Positions 46,845 through 59,144 of a stretch of 64,000 nucleotides of DNA are shown here, in pieces. A program made the translations under genes and the position numbers. The first letter of the stretch is position 1. Every line of letters begins with the position of its first letter. The notes beneath the pieces are model-generated. The model worked only from the letters and a program-made list of their open reading frames with translations, did no database searches and was not told the DNA's origin. Source of the stretch: Hirudo medicinalis (Eukaryota > Annelida > Clitellata > Hirudinida > Hirudinidae); NCBI GenBank assembly GCA_011800805.1, contig MPNW01000347.1, positions 75,353 to 139,352 of the forward strand, in the 5' to 3' direction.

Positions 46845-47870
46845 ATGTCGACTCCTGCCAAATTTGACGACCTGCCAAATATTTCTGGTGCTTACGAAAC
46901 CATTTCTCTGATAGGACAAGGCTCCTTTGGTAACGTTAATTTTGCACGCGTAATTTCCACCTACAAATACGTGGTGATTAAAGATGTCGTTGTTAATGAG
47001 ACAAACAAGGATTTCTCAATGCAAGAAGTTAACGTGATGACGCATCTCAACAAATTCCAACACCCTAACATTGCAATGTTGCTCGATGTCTACAAATCAT
47101 CAGGTATGTGCGATGACCAAACCCAAACTCGTCTGCACATAGTCATCGAATATTATCATTATGTGCTGGGAAGTTATTTAAAAAGTCCCAAGGCTGATTT
47201 AACGTTGCCCAATCTTAAAAGCATGATGAAACAACTTTTGTCTGCACTTGATCTCATGCACGATCAAAACATCTTTCATCGTGATCTTAAACCGAACAAC
47301 GTTTTCATTTCATACGACGGGATCCTCAAAGTTGGAGATTTCGGTTTGTCTAATTATTTTGAAAAGAGAACCGATGGTCGATATGGAATCTACCATAAAA
47401 ACGTGATAAACTTACGATACAGACCTCCAGAGCTATTGTTTGGAGAAAACTCTTATGGACCAGAAGTTGATTTGTGGTCAGCCGGGTGCATCCTTGCAGA
47501 AATCTTTACCGGCCATCCACTCTTACCAGGGAAAAATGATTACCAACAGTTGTTGTGTATTTCAACACTCTGTGGAGATCTTGTGCCAAGTGTATGGCCA
47601 GAAGTGGATAGTCTTCCTTTGTTTTCTGAGTATTCGCCGCAACTTCTGAAGTGTGACATAGGAAGAAGAAACATGAAGGAGAGACTCGAGATTTCAGACC
47701 AAGCGGCAAAAGATCTAATTGCACTACTTTTAGTGCCAAATCCCCGTGAAAGACTCACAGCGAAGCAAGCTTTGGAACATGCATTCTTTTCTACAGCTCC
47801 TCTTCCAAACGACTTTATCAATATGGACAAGAGAATCAAACGATCAACATATATTCCAAAATGCATCTAA
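46845..47870 (+). CDS. Intronless CDK9-like Ser/Thr protein kinase (341 aa)
   Basis: ATG 46845 (MSTPAKFDD) is the first Met of the open frame. Kinase motifs are complete: Gly loop GQGSFGNV (24-31), VVIK with Lys46, alpha-C Glu61, HRDLKPNN (145-152), DFGLS (165-169), RPPE and DLWSAGC. Overall similarity is to CDK9: the LRYRPPELLFG, YGPEVDLWSAGCI and LCGDLVPSVWPEVD stretches match its C-lobe order. Two features are odd. The PITALRE/PSTAIRE cyclin-binding helix is replaced by FSMQEVN. The T-loop Thr phosphorylated in CDK9 (RYT-N-RVV) aligns with His (IYHKNVI). The lack of introns in an intron-rich region suggests an old retrocopy or intron loss. It may be catalytically active but regulated without a CAK step. 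A truncated near-identical copy of its 3' end lies at 48784-48893. Confidence 0.9.
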   Translation: MSTPAKFDDLPNISGAYETISLIGQGSFGNVNFARVISTYKYVVIKDVVVNETNKDFSMQEVNVMTHLNKFQHPNIAMLLDVYKSSGMCDDQTQTRLHIVIEYYHYVLGSYLKSPKADLTLPNLKSMMKQLLSALDLMHDQNIFHRDLKPNNVFISYDGILKVGDFGLSNYFEKRTDGRYGIYHKNVINLRYRPPELLFGENSYGPEVDLWSAGCILAEIFTGHPLLPGKNDYQQLLCISTLCGDLVPSVWPEVDSLPLFSEYSPQLLKCDIGRRNMKERLEISDQAAKDLIALLLVPNPRERLTAKQALEHAFFSTAPLPNDFINMDKRIKRSTYIPKCI

Positions 47871-48783
47871 ACGTAAAAGATGCTTTGAATTGCGATTTTC
47901 TCATAGTTTTAGTTATGAATGAGTTAATGTTAAAATATTCAATTAATCAGCAACTCCATTACAATGTATACTCAAAAGATTTTTAAGATGCATAAAATAA
48001 TATCGTTTGAAATTGCCCATTTAAACGCAAATTGTTCGAGTAAATGGTTTTATGAAAAACTAGTTTTGTCTTTCTTACACAAATATTACATATCCTTAGA
48101 ATGAGTTAATATCAGAGCATGTAATTAATAAACTATTATAAAAAAAAAGATATATTCGAAGTTACACATTTAAAATGCTTGAATATGTAAATTCATCAAG
48201 TGCCACAAAATGAATCATAAGCAATGGGGGAGACTAAACAAATTCTTGGCGGAAAACAAACAAATACGAATAAAACATAACTATATCTCTTGATAAACCT
48301 TGAAATGAGAAACAAGGTGCCTCTGATGCTATGCATATAGCGCGATGTAAAGTTACCAGTATTGACTATAACTAAACCATTAAGTGTACCATTAAGTACT
48401 ATTAACTTTGAGCATCTCAAAGACAAATGTGTACGATTTGATATTTGCGTTTAGAAGATCTTTTGAGTGCCTTATGTATCCGATTGGGATATGAAGATAT
48501 AAAAATAATATACTTTTTAATCATTTCACCATTTATATAGCGCCCCTATCCGAGGGCGCTCCCTGGCGGTAGAATCTAATATAAAAACCTTCTGATATAA
48601 TTACATCTTGTAAATAATGATTATTAATTACTATGAATAAATATTGAACGTTCCACACATTTAACTATCAATTTAAGGAGATTTTAAATCCTTTTAAAGA
48701 GATGAGAGTATTGTCAAATTATCAACAGTAATTCTGAAACCATAATATCAACTTTAAAGTAGTTCTGAAATGTCAAAACGCAC
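47871..48783. other. Kinase 3' flank with SINE fragments
   Basis: A tail fragment of the SINE family (aggtgcctctgatgctatgc) lies at about 48310-48350. A reversed SINE body follows at 48440-48590. No coding segment was seen. Confidence 0.5.
48440..48595 (-). mobile_element. SINE copy, head missing
   Basis: On the minus strand it reads accgccagggagcgccctcg, ggcgctatataaatggtgaa, then cccaatcggatacataagg and cactcaaaa. This is the same order as the body of the copy at 37085-37375. The tRNA-like head is absent. Confidence 0.65.
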
Positions 48784-48893
48784 AAAAGCAAGCTTTGGAT
48801 CATGCATTCTTTTCTACAGCTCCTCTTACAAACGACTTTATCAATATGGACAAGAGAATCAAACGATCAACATATGTTCAAAAATGTACTTAA
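48784..48893 (+). pseudogene. Truncated copy of the kinase 3' end
   Basis: About 110 bp match 47763-47872 with only a handful of differences, including AAGCAAGCTTTGGA, TGCATTCTTTTCTACAGCTC and CAAACGATCAACATAT. It covers the last 36 codons and stop of the kinase. No kinase sequence precedes it. The high identity shows a recent local duplication. Confidence 0.85.
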
Positions 48894-48995
48894 AAGTGCT
48901 ATAATGGATTAGCTATTTCAATTATTTATAAATTACAGCAGCCTTTTTATATGGCGTTGGTTATTAGTTATAAACCTATTTCCTTAAGTTTTTAA

Positions 48996-49112
48996 GAACA
49001 GGCATGCCAAACACTTCGATTTCAAGAAGATCATTGAAGCATCTAAATCTATTCTACTGAATTCTAAACTACATTTGTACTATAATTTCATGTTAATGTT
49101 GGCTTAATTTAT
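48996..49112 (+). pseudogene. Truncated copy of the glycosyltransferase-like 3' end
   Basis: The sequence aligns with 45884-45996: a conserved TTCAA-AAGA block, then AAATC-ATTCTACTGAA, and the post-stop ATGTT-GGCTTA. It is more diverged than the kinase fragment about 100 bp upstream. The order (kinase tail, then glycosyltransferase tail) is opposite to the intact genes. Confidence 0.65.
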
Positions 49113-49588
49113 TGTGACGGATATACTTGCCAACTTTTGCCAATTGTAGTTGTCTTGAATTTCCATTTGTAGTATACGCCACTATAATTACTTCCGTTCC
49201 CATTATTAGAGTGAGTTGTGATATCTTTTAAGCTTAAAAATAAAATATAATGAATAGCTGAGTATTGTACCTGTGCAATGATCACCAAATTGATGAATTT
49301 ATGCTCATTAAACTTGCTGTTATCACATTTATTGAATTGTTGCAAATTTTGCACCGAGTCCTTTTCAATGTCGCCATAGAATTTATTTTTATCTGGAATA
49401 TTATCTTCCATTGTGCTTCTCATACAGCATAACTAAAATAAACATGAAAGTTACCGGCTCAACTCTTCTAATTCATACAGGTAGAATCTGTATTCAATTC
49501 ATGCGTAACTTCCTTGAAACTAGTCGAGTACAAGCGCCATTGTTCTTGACACTACTACTGTCGGAAAGTGCGGTTTGCAAGCAAAGGA

Positions 49589-52500
49589 ATGTCAAACCAA
49601 GAACCGTCCAAATGTTTCATCATAACGGTCAGTGATTTGATTTGATTTAATTCAGGATTGCATCGAATTGAATGTACCATTACATGTTTCCATAAAGTTC
49701 AGTTGTTCCTTCTTGGCACCTAATTAACATAATTTATTTGTACTAACTATAATTCATGTAGTAATATAACGGTAACAGTAAATAATACTAATAAATATTA
49801 ATTAATTGAGACAAAGTTTTTAAAAGGACGCTGGAGGTCTCAACGACTCAGCACTGGAATCTATACCTGCGGTAATTTACAAACTATTGAAAAAATCAAA
49901 CTTCAACCTGAGACAAATGGATAATAGCAACGAACTACTGCTGACACTATATTCTCCATCCACTGTAGGTAATGGCTTAATGCACATAACATAACCTGGT
50001 CTTCAATGATACATAGTAAACCACTTCTCATCATCAATAATAGGCTCCTTAGATTACATAGTATACAAGTATATATTAATGTGGAATAATAATATGATAT
50101 GGATGTAAATTAATGTTGAATGTAATAAAAAAAAACGTTTACAAACAGATAAAGCATTTTACAAACGTTGGGATCTTAAGCATAAATTCCAACAATTATT
50201 TATTCTGTTATAAGAATCAATTATATTCCAACATCACATTAGGCTCTTATTGAAAGCTTATGAGAGGCTGAGTGGGTACAATGACTTAGATTCAGTAATC
50301 AAAATTAGAGAAGTATGCAAATAAACGGATGTCATGGAAAATAATTTATTTTACAATTAGATTCGGATTTCGAGAATAGGATGATGGATTATCTTGAAGT
50401 GGATGGCAGTTTGGTCAATGTAACTCAAGTGGTACTCGAATCAGTACTTGCACTTAAGTTTGAAAGCAAAAAAGATTTTGGTGAAGTGATGATAGAACTT
50501 CAATTGAAAGATGTCTTCAAAGATCAAGTAGGAAACACAAAGTATATAAAGGCTTTGATAGGAAAAAAAGCCTTATTAATGGTTCTAGTCGTCCTGCATT
50601 CCAATTATGGTAAGGTTTATTTTTGTCTTTTTAAAATAGTTTAACATCTATTTTGTGTTTGTATCTAGCCGATACTATGAGTGCCTTGTAATATAATTCC
50701 ATCTGAATCGGATGTGAAAGTCCATATCGAAGGGCATTCCCCAGAGCGCCGGGGCAGGCTGGGTTTCGAACACGACACATTACGACTTTTACCATTACCG
50801 CATGCGAGAACGCAGCCATTGAACTAATACAACCTGCTCGCCTTGTCATTCTATTTTTAAACTATTTAATATTGTCACGATACCTTGCCATCACTGATAT
50901 ATTATAATGTAATAAACGTAATACTGGTAATACAGTAATTGTACAACAAATGTAATATTATATATATAATATATAAATTATATATAATATAAAATTGTAA
51001 AATATATTACAATTATTATTATTATTATTATTATTAATATTCCTTTATTTTTATTAGTAAGAAATATTAGTAAATGACTGTTACTTATAAGTGAATATTT
51101 TTTTTTAGTAAATCTGAACAGTATTTAAATGTGAATGTTGGCCGAACTTGTGGAAAATGTTATCGTTTCAGGGATTGGAAACTTGTATTGTGATTTCAGT
51201 CTCATCGAGGGTTTGGTCACAGTTTACAGAGTTAAAAGTTTAGAGTTTTTGAAAATCTTTTTTGGAAAGTGTGGAACTTTGGAGAATCACATCGAGAAGA
51301 TCTGGAGTGATTCTAAATCAGATTGCAAAGTGGCTGCGTTAATTGATTCAAACTATCTTCACAGCATTGCTCCTCATCATCGAACACGTGTATTCAGAAG
51401 AAAAATTCCAGAAAAGCAAGAGTGCAAAACCATTGCTGTGGCGGGGGAATACGCTTCAGAAAAATGCGAATTGCTCCAAAGGTTCTGCCATGATTTTGTT
51501 GCTGAAGATTGCAACTTGACGGTGAATCGTGATAACAAAGAAGTGACAATTACTGGGAAAAATATGAAAATGTTTCGGAAATCTGTCTTCATGATTGAGT
51601 TGCAATTTAAAAATTTCCACTGTGAAGTAATTTGGAACATGAGTAAAACATTCTTCAATCTTCTTACTCAGAACAAGGCTGTGAAAAAGCATTTCACAAG
51701 AATACTTGCTGAAAACAAACTGGATTCAGTCATATTACTTGAGAACGGTCAAAAAAGACCAGCTGTGTTGGGACTCAATAAATTCAAGACTAAAAATTTC
51801 ATTGAATGGTTTGAAAGATTCTTTTCAAAAGTGGGTCCTGGTATATTTATTCCGGGTTAATTGATACTAATAACATAATTTTTAACGTACTAGAAATAAT
51901 ACGTATTTACTCTGGATTGCAAATATGTCTTATCTAACATGATCTGACATTTCTTTCAAGGGATCAACCAAGCTTGAATATTTCCAAAATAACGTGTTAA
52001 GTGAAGAGCTTGAGAGATGTTTCACATCACTCGAGTTAAACAGCCAAACTTCAGCGGATATGACGAATACAAAAATGTTGGTTCAAGGTTTGGAACCAAT
52101 TAAAACTAATACTTTACCATTCGGTAGAAGCTATTCAGGGATATCCTGTATACCACCAATATCCAGTAGTTCATTAAATACCTGCCTTCAACTTTCAACA
52201 ACATCTGCAACGCCTACGAAAACGTACACAACTATTTCGGAAGTCAGGTTTCCTCCTCAACAGTCGCCAACCAGTACTCCAACATGCTGCCCTTCGATTC
52301 TCTCCATAAAACCAATGATTTCTTATTGCAGGCCTCCTATGCCGTTATCCAGAACACAGGCTAAATGCAAGCCACCAACTGTAGCCACGACATCGTCAGT
52401 CACAAGTCCTTCGACACTGTTATCGACAATTGTTACATCGTCGGTCTCAACATCATCGACTGAGCAAGCTCCTACAAAAGCTATGTTTCCAACAAATAAA

Positions 52501-53820
52501 CCAGCCTCAGCATCCATGAGGAATTCAAAGTCAACTAATTTAAACTATTCTTCATCGCTACCTTTAAAATCAAATGCCTCAGTGCCAAAAAGTAATTCCG
52601 TAATCTCAGCAAAAACCACTGATTATCAAAAACGATGTAGATTTTTTTACTCAAACTCTAGGCATACAGTACAATTCATTTCACCAATGGCGACCATCGC
52701 GTCCTCACCAGGCAAAAGTACTTCAATGCTGTCATCAAAGTCCCCGATCTCCTCGGTTTCAATATCACGGATTTCTTCGACTGCACCAGCATGTGCAATA
52801 TCTGGATCAGTAATAATTAAGCCACCGACCACAGCACCTAAAAATCATTTCACAGGAACAGCTAGTAATCTCAAATATTCCTCAATGTCATCTTCAAAAT
52901 GCGATAGTTCTACATCAACCATGGAATGCAAGCTATCTTCGGCATCACAAGCATCAAGATCAATAAAATCTCAAAGACAAGTCAGATCATTAATTCAAAC
53001 CTCTACGAGGCCATCAACTTACTCCAACACCTTATCGTCGAAAGCCTCGATTTCTTGTGCTACAACATCAGTGTTAAAGCCCAATTTAACATCACCACCA
53101 ATATGTTCAAATTCTGTAGTTTCGTCAAACATTTATTGTCCTCCCTCATCATCGACTATCACATCAAAGAAATTGAATAGTAAGACGTCCCCAGTAGCTC
53201 TGCCTGATTTCCCCTCATCACGAAATACTGCGAGTACTTTTGCATTAACATCAGAGAGTAGGGTTTTAGCCAAGACAGTAGGCGCAAACGCCATGTCGTT
53301 AGAGAAAGACCATAATCTGGCACCTTTATCAAATCTGAAACACAGCCGCCCTGCAACAACAACATCCCAAATTGTTGTTAGAAGTCATATTTGTCCATCT
53401 TCAACCTCAGTAAAGGTCAACAGACCCTCTGAAAACTGTTTTGCAAATGAGTGTGTCTTGAAAAAACCAGTAAGTGTGAATATCACATCACTACCAAATC
53501 CGACGCGAGAGAGCAGCACATTACAATTACAATGCATTACAATTACAAAACCAAGACCGATCATAAAGTCATCTCGGAGCCATTTGCTAAATTTACCAAC
53601 GAATTCTTCATCATCCAAACTGACCAGATCATTACCCTGTGAGTCTCCAAAGTCTACATGTCCTGATGCGAAATCACTAAGGCCTCGACCAAGACCAACT
53701 GAGCTGTTACATGATTCGATCAAAGAGTTTGTTCACATAAATGCACAAGAAATGTTGGGTTGTTACTTTTGTGCAAAGTTGCTCATGTTAACTTATGAAA
53801 CGTTGAGCAAGGCAATTTGA
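49589..53820 (+). CDS. KH-like multidomain protein, copy 1 (982 aa)
   Basis: Five exons: 49589-49627, 49827-49968, 50361-50609, 51172-51830 and 51961-53820 (intron phases 0, 1, 1, 0). The first is tiny (13 codons) with a GTCAGT donor. Exon 2 encodes a short helical unit (ALESI, FNLRQM, LLLTLYS). Exon 3 (symmetrical, 83 codons) has VTQVVLESVLALKFE, KDVFKDQVGNTK and LLMVLVVLHS. Exon 4 holds two beta-alpha-beta units resembling the KH-like repeats of PARP14/DTX3L-type proteins: KCELLQRF to EVTITG, about residues 245-300, and FNLLTQNKAVKKHF to PAVLGLNKF, about 305-360. Exon 5 begins with a third, decayed KH-like unit, then about 550 residues of Ser/Thr/Pro-rich low-complexity sequence ending in a hydrophobic Cys-containing segment. 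The nucleic-acid or ADP-ribose-linked role is inference. AATAAA is near 53880. Confidence 0.75.
50640..50850 (-). mobile_element. SINE copy in intron 3 of KH-like gene 1
   Basis: On the minus strand the head reads caggttgtattagttcaatg, the B-box-like tcgtgttcgaaacccagcct follows, and the body ends with ttcacatccgattcag and ggcactcatagtatcggct. It matches the element at 37085-37375 over its whole length. Confidence 0.75.
51012..51045. repeat. ATT microsatellite
   Basis: A pure ATT run lies in the intron before exon 4 of KH-like gene 1. Confidence 0.85.
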
Positions 53821-54894
53821 AAAGGGTTTGAAAGTTTACTTTACTCACAACATTTTATAAATTTTATATAAATGTTACAAATAAAATATTGAGTTTAACT
53901 GATTTTAATAACCTTTTAATGTTCTTTCACTCATAATAAATTAGATGCTAACCTACTTTTAACTATTCAAGTAGCCTAGTTTTGTTATTTTCATGATATT
54001 AATGCGAACGATTGACATAAAGTGTTTCAGCTCTAGTATTGTAAAGTCATTTCCTGCTTGAAAAAAATCTGCTAAAGCAAGTAGTAGTTAGTAATTAGTA
54101 ATTAGTAGTTAATAACTAGTAAGGCAATTGAAATTGTAAAATTAATTGAACTTTCAAATGGATCGCACTCAACTCAAAGCAGGAATTAAAATCGAATGAG
54201 TCACTCGTGTGAATCTGTACGTGTGGATTAAGTATTTCGAATTTCTTAATCTATAATGTATTCACCACCCAACTCCGACAATTGAAAAGAAGCATTTTAC
54301 TGATGCATGGGTTTGATTTTTGGGATAAAACGGATGCTAATAAAAGCCAAGGGCCAAATAACATTGAATAGGGACTGGGCTGGGGAATTTCGTCCTATCT
54401 TCAAAATATTCTAGGTTTAGAAAATCTTGTGATTTTTTTTCTAATCGTAATAACCTAATAATCATAATAATTTTAAATTAACTAATAATTTTATAAAAGT
54501 GAGTAAATATAATTTAATTAAATTAATTTTTGATTAATAAAATTAAATTTGGAAATGAAGCTCCAAATAAATCTATATAATTAAAAATGAACGTTTGTCT
54601 ACATATTTGTGTGTTTCCATATAACCAGCTCTTGAAAGATTGCCAATTTAAAAAGCAATAAAATAAAATTAATTTATAAAAATTCATATTTCAAATCTAC
54701 GAAAATAAAAATGAATGTTTGTATGATTATATGTTTGTTTGATTAATCAGAATGAGCCACAGCAGCGCGTGGCCGGGTACGCTGGTTATTTAAAAATAAT
54801 TAAAGGCTCAGGTAGCAACCATTCAAGCCGGTTTTCACGTCGATTTCCTTTACAAGGAAGTTTTGTTGCGATTGTCATTCTGTTTTGAGGGCAA
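53821..54894. other. Intergenic region between KH-like genes 1 and 2
   Basis: AT-rich. Two near-identical tracts around 54585-54620 and 54706-54745 (aaaaatgaa-gtttgt) plus gcgcgtggccgggtac near 54765 look like the end of a dispersed element. Sequence from about 54865 to the start codon resembles that upstream of gene 3, consistent with a duplicated promoter. Confidence 0.4.
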
Positions 54895-55815
54895 ATGGAT
54901 ATGGCAAGAAAGGATCGATTCCTAAACTTTCTCATGTCCGTCAGTATTACTTTCAATTCCAAATTCATTGCTTCTTAAATATTGTGAGGATTCACGTTTG
55001 AACGGAGCATAGTTACGGTCCACAATTGAATATGATAAACAAATGTATTCATTATTTTATTTACAGGCTACCGAGAGCCTTCCTAACCCAGCATTCAACT
55101 CCATAGTTATGGCAATTTCCAGGCTAATGAATTCAACAAAATTCAATCTCAGAAAATCTGAAAATTGCGAGCATCTGCTATTAACGCTTCGTTCTTCTTT
55201 TACCCCGGGTAATGTCCAGTAGGGGTATATTGATATTAAAATTTATAATTATGTATTAAACATTGTATGTTTAATCAAATAAAATATAATATGCAATAAA
55301 TATGTATGTATATTTATTTATAAATTTAATTGAAATATAATAATTTATTTAAAATAATATAATTAAATGTAATGATTAATTTTTTTTTTTTTTTAAATAA
55401 TGAAATATTTAGAATATTATATACGTATATGTTTCACAAATTGCAATATTAAATTTTATTTCACATTTAAACTGGTCTTAGATTCAAACAAATAATTTAC
55501 TTTGAGGTTAATTTTTTACTCCTAAATTATTTCTAAGTCATCCATTCACCTCGTTGAGGCGCCTTTAATGCTATGCACGTATAACAAGTGAATTTATACT
55601 TATATAGCGCCATAAGCGTAAGCATCAGTGGCGCTCAGACCATTTTATACCGCGCCTTTCCAAGAGGGCTTTGTGATGGTGCAAGCTGGGTTTCGAACAC
55701 GTCACGTTGCTTTTACCGTCGATCGCTTGAAGTCAAACCCTCTGAGCCAACTTGAACATAAATAACTTAACCATTATTATTATTATTATTAATGTTATTA
55801 TTAATGTGATTATTA

Positions 55816-55875
<60 letters not shown>

Positions 55876-58112
55876 TAGCTACATTTTTGTTGTAAGTATG
55901 TTAATTAAGTTTTACTTCAGTCTGCAAAATGCAGCTTTGAACGGGAAGTATTCCCATCCGGGCAGTTTCATCTCATATTCTAACACTTTTACTGTACGCG
56001 ACGGTAAATATGATTATCGCATGTTTGATAATTTACAAAGAAAAATATAAATGCAAATATGATTTTTTTTAAACTAACTGTTAAATATGATTGAATAAAT
56101 AAAAAAAATGTCTATTTCACAACCAGAAACAAAGTTTGAGGATAGAATTGCGAACTGTTTTGAAATGGAAGGATATTCGGTTAGTGTAAGTCAAGTGGAA
56201 CTGGAGTCAATGCTTTCATTGAAGGTTGAGGACGAAAATGATTTTGACGAACTTGTGAGAAAACTTCGAAGAAAGGATGTTTTAAAAGATCAAGCTGGGA
56301 ATACAAAAAATATAAAAGCTGTCATTGAAAGAAAGAGTTTATCAATGGTTCTTGTCGTTTTGCATTCTCATGGAGGTAAAGACAAATTTTGTGTCTGAAC
56401 ACTAGATAAAAATACTTTGGCATTTATATGGCTTCTATAAATGTCATCGTAAATTTACCAGATTCTGATAGCAATGATTCTAAATTGCAAAAGCATAGTT
56501 AATAATTATTTTATAATAATTAATATTATATTTTCGATGTGATTGTTGTCAATTACCGTTATCGTTTCAGGGGATGACACTTTGTGCAGCAATTTTTCTC
56601 TTATTGGCAGTTCAGTCAAAGTTTACAGAGTTAGAAATTCAAAATTTTTAGAAGTCTTTTTTGAAAAATGTGAAAATTACATGGAAGAGCGCAGGACATG
56701 TGACGCAGACACAATTGAACAATTAAAAATAATACCTACAAAAGGAAATGCATTAACTGACTTGAGCTGCCATTACACATCTGACCTTCACATATCCGTG
56801 ATCCCAGAAAGAAATTTTACAAGAATAATTCTTTTAAAAGAAGAGTGCAGAACCATTACTGTGGACGGAGAATATGCCTTAGAAAAATGTCAATTACTTC
56901 AAAATTTGTGCCAGAAATTTATTAACAAGGAATGCAAATTGTATGTGAATCCCAAATCGAAAGAAGTGACAATTATTGGAAAGGATATTGAAATGTTTCA
57001 GAAATATGTAAACATGATCGAATTGCAATTACAAATGTTCCACTGTGAAGAGATTAAGGACATGAGCCAAAAATTATTCAATCTTCTTACTCAAAACGAA
57101 AAGATGAAAGATCATTTTATAAGCGTACTTGCTGAGAACCAATTAGATTCTGTAATACTGCTTGAAGATAGTTTCAAAAGACCTGTTGTATTAGGATTCA
57201 ACAAAATCAAGACAAGAAATTTCATTGAATGGTTTGGAAGAATTTTTGCTAAAGTGAGTACGCTTTTGTCTGGTTGATTAACATGCAATGTGCTAGCAGT
57301 TAATATTATCGCATAATAATTAGATAATTTTTAAACATTTTAAAGAAAGTTTGAGCACTAAATTTGGTCGTAAACTAAGACAAGTTACTTATGCATTGGT
57401 GTAGATTTAAACTTGCAGAAGTCCTAAGCATAAGTATTTCATAAAAGCTTGACTTTTTCATTTCAAGGAATCAATCAAATTCGATACTTTGCACAACAAT
57501 AAAAGAACTTTTGAAAAACTAAAGAAATCTCTTCCATCACTAGAGTTGAATCGTTTGGTTTCAGTAGATATGACCAATGATGAAATTTCAGTTCACGGTT
57601 TGGTAACAGACGTTATCGCAATCAGAAATTGTATAAAAAGAATCACAAGCCAAATTCCTGAAAGACTTGAACTGTCATCATCGACTATTCGGCCAATTTT
57701 ACCGTCATCACTTGAATTTTCTACGACGTCAATAAGTAGAAATCCTGTGCTGCACTCATCTTCATCTTCATCTTTATCACATGGTCATCTTTCAAGGAGA
57801 TCATCGCAAAACATTGCAAGTTCATCAGTCAAAATTTGCGCGTCTGCGAGTTGCTTGACACAGGAAATGTACCCTTCGTCGTCATCAACGAGATGCAACG
57901 AAGCATCGTATCAGAGATCGATGCAAGAGAAATACTTCTCAAGGAATTATAAGCATTTGAACAAACTGCAGTCAAACCCACAGATATTGCCATGTCAATC
58001 AGATCTAATTATAAAGTCATCCTCAATGTCTAAAAATTATCGAGGAAGGTCATCAAGTCAAAACAGATTAAATCGTCAGGGAAAATCTAGAGATGAATAT
58101 GTTATCTTCTGA
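54895..58112 (+). CDS. KH-like multidomain protein, copy 2 (587 aa)
   Basis: Exons are 54895-54939, 55067-55208, 56127-56375, 56571-57253 and 57468-58112. Exons 2 and 3 have exactly the lengths of copies 1 and 3 (142 and 249 nt). The start exon (MDMARKDRFLNFLMS) ends at a GTCAGT donor as in the other copies. Exon 3 reads VSQVELESMLSLKVE then KDVLKDQAGNTK. Exon 4 carries the two KH-like units (KCQLLQNLCQKF to EVTIIG; LFNLLTQNEKMKDHF to RPVVLGFNKI). Exon 5 starts with the clearest third KH-like unit (LNRLVSVDMTNDEISVHGLV), then a short Ser-rich tail of about 140 residues. No enzymatic domain is visible. The roughly 65-residue stretch between the exon 4 start and the first KH unit varies most among copies. 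Confidence 0.75.
55555..55770 (-). mobile_element. SINE copy in intron 2 of KH-like gene 2
   Basis: Minus-strand order: A-box-like TTGGCTCAGAGGG, B-box-like gtgttcgaaacccagct, ggcgcggtataaaatggtct, then gcgccactgatgcttacgc and ttatggcgctatataagt. This subfamily carries the tail seen at 26.5, 34.3 and 61.6 kb, linking head and tail in one element. Confidence 0.7.
55770..55875. repeat. ATT microsatellite
   Basis: A long ATT array with a few interruptions immediately follows the SINE copy on the plus strand, in intron 2 of KH-like gene 2. Confidence 0.85.
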
Positions 58113-59144
58113 TTACTCCACTTTTAAACGCAAAAAAAAATACATTAGCTAATGGTTTATTCACATATAACCGAAATGAATTCCAAACGCATAAAATTAC
58201 GCATAATTCTGGAAAACAAAGTCATAACTGGTTAACAGCCGAAATAAAATAATTATAATAAATACATCTAAAACTTTCAAGATTTCTCATTTAACATACC
58301 TATAGATTAACAGTCCTATGGATAAATACTTAGCAGTTTAACTTAATTAATGAATCAGACAACGAGACTAACACTTAGACTAACACGCAATATAAGAAAT
58401 ATGGTGTTTGCATTGTTTGACACATTTTGTGCAGAATGGACTTTCTTTGAGATTGTCTTTTGGATAAATCGTTTTTAATTCCTCCAGCTAATGATTTTTT
58501 TCTTACTACTAATAATATATTTAACAGATTCGTTTTATATGACTTCCAACATTTAACAATTCAGATAGCCAGTCGACATTTTTATATTTTTGTTTTTATA
58601 CTGCGAACGACTAACAAAATAATCTAATAAGGGTTAATCCTTACCCTTGTCTCAACTAAACGGTTGTAAGTTCGCATCAGTAAATGATTTAGACCCCTCC
58701 TTTTTGCTTACGATTTTCTCCCTATTTAAAGTCTTCATATTTGTAAAGCTTAAAAGGATTTTAGCAATTACAAAACTCCAGTTACTAAATTTATTCAATG
58801 TAATTATCTTAAATAATACTGTTTACTTTAAATAAACTTAATAGGATCGGATCGGATCAGAACGCCTAGGTCAGATATATTTTACGGTCAACCTTAAGGT
58901 TTTCAATATGCTACAAGTTATCTAAAAGATAAATAATTTTTCATTTTTTATTTAACATAGCTTTAAATTTTTTTTATATTTCTATCAAATAAATTTTTTA
59001 CAAAAATGATAATCAGCCCAGCCCGCGGCTAGCAGGCACTCGTCTTGGATTTCCCCAGTTTCTTTAGTTTTATGCAAGGGACAGGGGAGTACTACAGCAA
59101 TATTTCAATCTTCAATCGAAATTTCGATTCAGTTTTGAGGACAA
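58113..59144. other. Intergenic region between KH-like genes 2 and 3
   Basis: AT-rich, with cagcccgcggctagcaggca near 59015, comparable in place to the GC-rich element end before gene 2. Sequence from about 59115 to the start codon is similar to that before gene 2 (gttttgagg-caaatgg). No other gene was seen. Confidence 0.4.

Noticed and set aside
52323..53723. Several minus-strand frames of 60-110 codons opposite the Ser/Thr-rich exon
   Set aside because: They are antisense shadows of the low-complexity tail of KH-like copy 1.
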